Part shown: positions 58,013-64,000 of the stretch, piece after piece
Numbering within the stretch: position 1 is the first letter of the stretch
How the letters are laid out: every line of letters begins with the position of its first letter
NCBI GenBank assembly: GCA_012656075.1
Contig: JAAKBF010000382.1
Coordinates: forward strand, 186,001-250,000
Length of the DNA stretch: 64,000 nucleotides
Origin: Phytophthora hibernalis
Taxonomy: Eukaryota > Oomycota > Peronosporomycetes > Peronosporales > Peronosporaceae
Reading direction: 5' to 3'
Notes under the pieces: model-generated
What the model saw: only the letters and a program-made list of their open reading frames with translations
What the model was told of the DNA's origin: nothing
Databases searched by the model: none
Program-made: the position numbers and the translations under genes

Positions 58013-59734
58013 CTAACTCACGTTCAGTTTCGCTTCAAGCTCTAAATGTCCTCCCTGGGACGCCCTAGGCACCCACAGTACGAGTGAACCACCTCCTGTG
58101 CCTGGAAGACCCAAAAGACCAGGACGCCAGCGGTCGAGGTACAGCGTCTTCCCTCCCAGCGCTGTTGTAGTGGATGTCCACGTTGCGGTTCCACCTGCTG
58201 GAACATCGACTTCGGCGATCTTGTCTCCACCGGATTTGATGTTCACTTTGACGTTTTTGTGTCAGTGCTCGTGAAATTAATAATAACTGCACCGTCGCCC
58301 TTCTTGGTCCACGAGCTGGTGCTTCCTTCGAAAGCGTCTTGGATGGTGTGCAAGCCCAGGGTGTCTGGTTCGTCTCCGTCATCGATCTCGCCCATAAATT
58401 GTGTGGGCCCACAGATAGTCTGTACATAAGCGACAAGCAGCGTCGATATATCCAGATCGTCGAGACCGCTCACAGAGAGAACAACTAACCCCTTTTGAAG
58501 AGCTTGGTACGCTGCATTCCTGGCTCTCATCGTCGTGCCGTTGTTGCTCTCCCCAGACTTGATGAGGTCGTTGATGATGACCCCGAAGGTCTTGCGTAGA
58601 GTTTCACGTGTCTTGTAGGCGGTCGCATTGCTGGACTCCGAGGCCATTTGGCTCATGCAATTGTTTGTCACAATGGGGACGTCGTGCAACACAAGCTCGG
58701 ACTCGCTGACCTTGAGACGGATCTCTGCGTCGGTGATGTCGGGGTTCTTGTCCCGGTACTCATTGACGGTAAACCACGTACGGTCTACAAGCGACTTTAA
58801 GTCGGCACCGCAAGTCGATTTGGACTTCATTCCCGTCACGAGCGACGAAATCTCCGTCGAGTTCAGCTCATTGGCAGCCACCGTGAAGTTGGCCCCGATG
58901 AGGAAAGCCTTGAACGCGTTCCAACTGGAGATAACATAATCGTCGTTCGCTATAACTTGACTCACGACGTACTGAGTAGTCGCCAAGAAATACTTGGTAT
59001 CAAAAAGAGTTCTAGGGACAGTGTTTCCCAGGCAGTTGATGGTAGCAATGGGAATATCGGTCACGACCATATTGGTCTGATACAGCATGGCCCGGACCTG
59101 TTGATCAGTGGTGTTCGGGTCGGACGTCTTGATGTTGCGCACGTATCTGTTAAGCCCTCTCACCACGGTCATCATCGAGTTGGCGCACTTAACAGCTCTC
59201 TTTGCGTATTTGCCCACCTTTGCGATGTCGCCAAAGATGCCCATGGAGGCAACGTCTAAGGCTGTCACCGCGATAACGCTGATTTTGTTGAACACTTGCA
59301 GCTTGCAGTCGTCGTTTTGCCGGATGCATTCCATACCGCACTCGACCGGGTAGTTGAGCGGGCACTCTGTCCAGCAAGTGTTGGTCGCGTTATTTCGGTC
59401 GTAGTTGCTAGGACACTTGTCCATGATATGTGCTTCTCGGTAGCACGCAGGGTCTGGGAATGCTCCACGGCCCCACCCAGTTTGGGAACGTTGATGTGAC
59501 CGTGCTGATCGCATTGGCGGGCGTACGCGTCGAGTAGTTCGTATCGCCACCAAAGGATGAAGAGTCTTCATCGGAAGAGTTAGATCCCGACGTGGAAGCT
59601 GTAGGTTCATCGGATGAATCGTCTGAATCGTCTGATGCGTCGTCGTCGTTCCAGAAGGACCAGTCTAGCCCTTTTGTTCCGGTGATGCAAGCGATTACCA
59701 CCAAAAGGATAAACACCACTCTCCTCTGGACCAT
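58013..59734 (-). CDS. secreted cysteine-rich family protein, copy 5, divergent (two single-base breaks)
   Basis: The most diverged member of the family seen in copies 1, 3 and 4. It starts with a signal peptide (MVQRRVVFILLVVIACITG), directly followed by LDWSFWNDDDA and an acidic Ser/Asp spacer shorter than in the others. All twelve cysteines of copy 3 are conserved, as are the flanking blocks (CYREAHIMDKCPSNYDRN, ICGPTQFMGEIDDGDEPDTL, LYLDRWRPGLLGLPGTGGGS). The hydrophobic helix differs (VTALDVASMGIFGDI). Breaks: a missing base near 59468-59474 and one missing A in the run at 58254-58258. The total would be about 575 residues. Conservation of cysteines and motifs despite wide divergence elsewhere suggests an old, functional paralogue. 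Confidence 0.75.
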
Positions 59735-59791
59735 GTAGAGCCCTAGCGGCTGACGATCGACTTTCGCTGTGTGGGGAGTGCTCCCGAGGTG

Positions 59792-59809
59792 GCAAATTGC
59801 ACAATGAAT
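59792..59809 (-). promoter_or_regulatory. initiator element upstream of secreted-family copy 5
   Basis: On the minus strand ATTCATTGTGCAATTTGC is a strong match to the oomycete initiator (GCTCATTYYNCAWTTT). It lies about 60-75 bp before the start codon. Confidence 0.6.
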
Positions 59810-62800
59810 GCACAGCGCCGTCTAGCGGAAACGGTATGAGATCGTACCAGCATCTGCAATCGAGCCGGCCGCTTCACTCTGCAACACCAGGACGAGAGCA
59901 TCACCCGAAGATGTTGAAGAGGATCGGGAGCTCTGTAGCGAATGCGGTGTGTGCAATTATACGCACGTTAATTTTAATGTGCACGTACCGGTATGTCTTT
60001 CAACTAGACGTTGTCGGTGGCAAGACGGGATGAGTTACAATATCCGGACAGTCCACGACGATGGACGTAGAAGTTTGTGTGGGCATCCAATCAAAACCTG
60101 GTTCCTTTCTGCAAGGGGTCGAGGTACAGAGGTACATTTGACCGCTCATCAGGGACGTTCATGTTAAACGACAGCGTCGCAACTTGAGGTTGTTCTGTAG
60201 ATATCCTCTTAAGTATACTGGTGTTATTAGTACAGGTAGCAGGCTGTCGTACACGCACTCCAACCTTTTTGTGCTTGTTGAGCACTGTACGAGCTTTTAT
60301 ATTTATGGGTGACCAACGCTGCGTCACCAGTTCACCAGCTCACCAGCTCCCCAGCTCACCAATAAAAGCACCTTCCACCACTGAGCAGATCACCAGCAAG
60401 GATCCCAAAGCCGTCGACGATTGGCGAATGTACCTAGCTTAATACATGTAATCATCAGTTGTACGCTACCGGCACCGCAGCTGGCGTTTCGCTGTTAGAC
60501 AAATATCCGTCTACCGAACCGCTTTAGCTTGCTTGCGTGCATCTACTGTACACGCACGCAGTGCATTTTGATCTAAATGACACAGGCGTCAGTCTACGGT
60601 AGCCCCGACGCAGAGCGGAACGCAATTGTCTGCGAGCGAAAGCCGGCGTCAAATCTGCTTTGGGTGCTTTTTAAAGCATATTAAATATGCTATCATAGAG
60701 TTTCTATTCGATGAGTACATGTGCACTGATTGCAACCCAGATGTGGTCTTAGATCGCCAGTGTTTTGGCAAACACGACCTGTAGCAAACTCCAAAATTGT
60801 ACTGGTAAAAAGCAACGCCTGATATGTACACAGTTAAGAAGGTATATACAGTTTAGAACAAAATACACATAGGATTTGAAAAGAGCATCAACACATTTTT
60901 TAATTTTTATTCAAGGTTATAGGTTTTCTCTGTTGCTTATTGCCGCACATTACTTCAGCGCCGCTGCGACGACAGTATTCGGACTCTCAGGATTTGTTTT
61001 TCGCCACACATCGATTACCTACCTAGGTGACGCAACGATCGTCGATGGCTGCAAAGCAAACCTTATTAATAGATGTGCTGAACCCCCGACCAGCAGAGCG
61101 GTGCCGACTCAATTTACCAGGGTTCCTAAAATACTACATGTTCATGAATTGCAATTATATGGGGAGCAGTCGAAGTATAATTGCGCAATGCTCACATGTC
61201 AAACGAAGAAGAAATACGGTATTGTATGCATCATTGCATATTTCAAATTAGTATAACTCGAGCCAAATCTACTTGCCCTCACTGGTCTGAGATACGACAA
61301 CGCTATCCCAGCTAAGCTAAAAACTACAACGTCGGAAGTACCGCATCAGCTCCTACGTACTTTGCAAAATCGTATGTTTGAAAGGCAAATTGACGGTGGC
61401 AATTGGTACATGCACGGACCGTTGGTTATTGCTCGGAGTGGAAAGTTATTGAGAAAAACATTACTGTATTGGTAACGTATGGAAATTATTGATATTGCCA
61501 TTTTTTTAGGAACCACCGAGTTCAGCCCAGATCACTCTGCACGAGGTCGTCATCCAACATGAGAAACGAATTCGCAAGCTACGATCGCAACAGCCAGCCT
61601 CATGCCATCGGAGGCCCGCCATCAGTCGAAGGATTGTCTTCGGTCCGCCGCCAACCTCGAATCTGCCAAGCACTCGGGTACACGTCGACGAGTAACCACT
61701 GCATACCGTTATCTCGTTGCGAAGGAGGGTATATGGAATCCATGGTCCATGATCATGATGATGAACCAACAAGGCTTGACGTCTTAGTCGCGACTCTCGA
61801 ACACGTTCGGAATCAGGGTGATGGTCAAACAGCGGATCAGACCTCCGTCGATGGCGTACTCGACTTCGTGTTCAAACGGTACTTCCACCAACGGCGGAGC
61901 GCAGCACGAGACTACCTTCTCGCCGCAGCATTTGCTAGTTTCACATAACAACACGTAGATGAGCTGGAGTAGACGAGAGTATTAGTTGCACAGGTCCAAA
62001 CCATTCCGTCGCGATAAAGCTTTTGGGGCTGCAGTTTTTGCGTTTCAGATGTACCGGTATCCATACACTCGACGGCTAGCTCTGTGCCCACCACTCATGC
62101 ATCTCCTACAGCACACTTCGCAAATGCGCTCCACTCGAGCGGATCGTGTTCTCTGTCAGGGATTGCCACGAGGTCTGAATCCTTGCATTTCTCATACCTT
62201 TCCTAATGCGATTTGGATACTTAATCAAATAAGTTTTAGATGCCTGTTATATTTAATATCCGAAAAGATTATTACCCGGTACCGGTATTATACTAGTGGC
62301 GCAGCATTAGACTGGGCGGACAGTTGCGCGACAGTGCGCAATCTTCGTTAAACGAGTCACGCAGTCGCTTTGGCCCACGAATGTGAGCGAGTAGGTAAGA
62401 TGTCGATTGGGAAGGGCGTCAAGGTTACGATTCTCAGGACATGCTGCGCAAGCTATACTTGCGCATTCACCATTACCTGCTCGGGTTGTACCCGTTGTGA
62501 ACGGAAAGTTGTACATGGTGCTGCTAGGCTTCTACGTGTTTTCTCTGGCAAAGACAACAAGATGCAAATGCACCTGAAGCAAGAGCTGGTGGAATACCCG
62601 CGCTCCGATAAGGATGCTTTCAATGAGATGCTCAAGGAGAGGCTTCGCTTTCAACATTACTTATTTATCAGCGGTGGGGCGCACGAAAATTTAAAAATTC
62701 AATGAGGCGCAAACTTAATTTAAAAAAGAATCTTAGTCAACTACTCGTTTGGATTCACGAGGTGGCAAATTCCCCGATGCGGCCTGCGTTTTTGATGGGA

Positions 62801-63115
62801 CGCTAAAACGGACCAAATGCTCGAGAGAGCACCAGATAAACGAAACCCATCTTGTTATGGCACATGTTGTGGTGCTAGTTAATTTGATACAGTGGCGCAC
62901 CTCGTTTTCGGCACTGGTACCTCTCAATAACCTGCCAAATATAATGATGACGCCTAGGGAAATGCGCAATTGAGTTGCCCATCTCCATTGTCGAATTAAC
63001 CTCAACGGTTTTCCCCTCCTCGAGGAGGGATGACACGCCGTGGCTGCTCCACTTCAAATCTTGGTGCGGGCCACTCGAATACAAATGCTCACTTTAACTT
63101 TAACCTCAACCTGCA
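59810..63115. other. gene-sparse region
   Basis: No gene recognised. It includes an 8-bp tandem repeat (CACCAGCT, about four imperfect units) at about 60326-60361, TACATGTA near 60445 and TACCGGTA-like sites near 59986 and 62280. Stretches at 61559-61948 (LVATLEHVRNQGDGQTADQT) and 62530-62690 (QELVEYPRSDKDAFNEMLKE) look protein-like but belong to no family I know and are not called. Confidence 0.4.
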
Positions 63116-64000
63116 ATGGCGCGTCGTCCATCCGTGTACTACACCTTAACCCTCGCTGAAAAGCTCACTTTGTGTGAGAAAGCTGAGGCTGAGCCAACCT
63201 GGTCTCAAATTGCCCTCGCTAGCTGGGCCGCCCTACACTTTCAAGCACCCGTCAAACGCTCTACCGTTCAAGGAATCCTCAAACGCAAGAGCCACTACGA
63301 CGACGTCCCAGAAGCTCAACCACGCTCGCAAGCGCCACTGCTCCTCCCTCTACGTGCTACAGACAATCGACTCATGCAGAAGATCGACGAGTACAAGGCA
63401 TGGCACGCCAACGCCACCATCGCCGGATCAACTGTTATCGGGATAGCTCAACGTGAAGGTGTACAGCTACCCAACGGCACTGTACCTAGCCGTGGGTGGC
63501 TGTATCGCTTTCGAAAGCGCACTGGTCTGTGATTTTCGCTGCGTGACGGCGAAGGTGGCTCACTGGACGAGCAAGTAGTGACCGAAGGCAAGAAGGGAAT
63601 TCAGGATGCTGTCGTCAAGTACCATCCTTGTGATGTTTACAACATGGAGGAAACGTCATTTTTCTATCGGAGAGAGCCTAAGGGTTCGCTGACTGTAGAC
63701 AAAACGGAGAAGGGGAAGAAGCAGAGCAATGAGCGAATCACAGTGTGCGTGGCTACTAACGCTGATGGAACCGACCAGCTCCCTCTTCACTTCATCGGGA
63801 AGGCCAATGTGCCGCGGCCGATGAAGAATCGCGATGTGTTCGCCGAGACTGACGCTACCTACACAAGCACTGCAAAAGCCTGGATGAATACCACCCGGGA
63901 TTGTGAATGGCTGGAACAGCTCAATGAGAGTATGCGGTTGCAGTAACGGCACGTGCTCCTCCTAATTGACAACGTCTCGTCTCATAACGATGAGCCAGTC
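63116..64000 (+). pseudogene. second pogo-like transposase family, truncated by window edge
   Basis: Starts MARRPSVYYTLTLAEKLTLC with a psq/CENP-B-type helix-turn-helix (residues about 10-60, ending VKRSTVQGILKRKSHYDD), then a second DNA-binding segment (IAQREGVQLPNGTVPSRGWL). After a stop at 63530 the catalytic domain continues in another frame: VYNMEETSFFYRREPKGSL, ITVCVATNADGTDQLPLHFI, and, after another stop, LLLIDNVSSHND at the edge. This family is clearly distinct from elements 1 and 2. In the first catalytic motif the usual Asp (NMDETG) is Glu (NMEETS). The rest lies outside the window. Confidence 0.78.

Noticed and set aside
61559..61948. Hypothetical 129-residue gene
   Set aside because: Some protein-like composition but no motif or homologue recognised; an overlapping open frame exists on the other strand.
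1..64000. CRISPR array or bacterial operon structure
   Set aside because: No regularly spaced repeats; introns, effectors and transposons show eukaryotic nuclear DNA.

Overview
The window looks like nuclear DNA from an oomycete, most probably a Phytophthora-type member of the Peronosporales. This is inferred from lineage markers seen in the sequence: two Crinkler (CRN) effector loci with LFLAK-type and HVLVxxP motifs, one RxLR-EER effector locus, short GT-AG introns, and initiator-like elements (CTCATT...) close to start codons.

Layout. 0.4-7 kb: two decayed CRN loci on the minus strand flank a small intact gene for a mitochondrial complex II assembly factor (SDHAF4). 7.5-14.4 kb is a compact housekeeping island: an HVA22/REEP membrane-shaping protein, a TPR protein with three introns, an ENTH/tepsin-like protein and the ribosome-biogenesis protein NOL6/Nrap. 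15.3-34 kb is gene-sparse and holds several copies of an unrecognised secreted, cysteine-rich protein family (15.3, 24.5 and 32.2 kb, with a relic at 20.3 kb); a further copy lies at 58 kb. Between them lie a 424-bp Mutator-type MITE with a 9-bp target duplication, a complete pogo/Tigger transposon with TA duplication, several perfect hairpins and many TACATGTA palindromes. 36.5-42 kb is a second gene island: an unrecognised basic protein, the GPI-transamidase subunit PIG-U, a 267-bp MITE and an RxLR effector locus. 42.7-64 kb is mostly mobile DNA: a Crypton (tyrosine recombinase), a broken Copia element carrying an internal inversion, MULE remnants, a tRNA-derived SINE, a PIF/Harbinger-like transposase split by a second pogo copy that itself contains a solo LTR, the fifth secreted-family copy, and a different pogo-like transposase running off the right edge.

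Two points matter most. First, the secreted family (about 570-625 aa; signal peptide, then an Asp-Trp-x-Phe-Trp-Asn-Asp acidic motif, a Ser/Thr-rich spacer, twelve conserved cysteines and a beta-rich C-terminus) is the best candidate for something undescribed. Second, nearly every break in otherwise well-conserved genes here is a one- or two-base loss from a short homopolymer or dinucleotide run. That pattern suggests uncorrected sequencing indels, so many apparent pseudogenes are probably intact in the organism.
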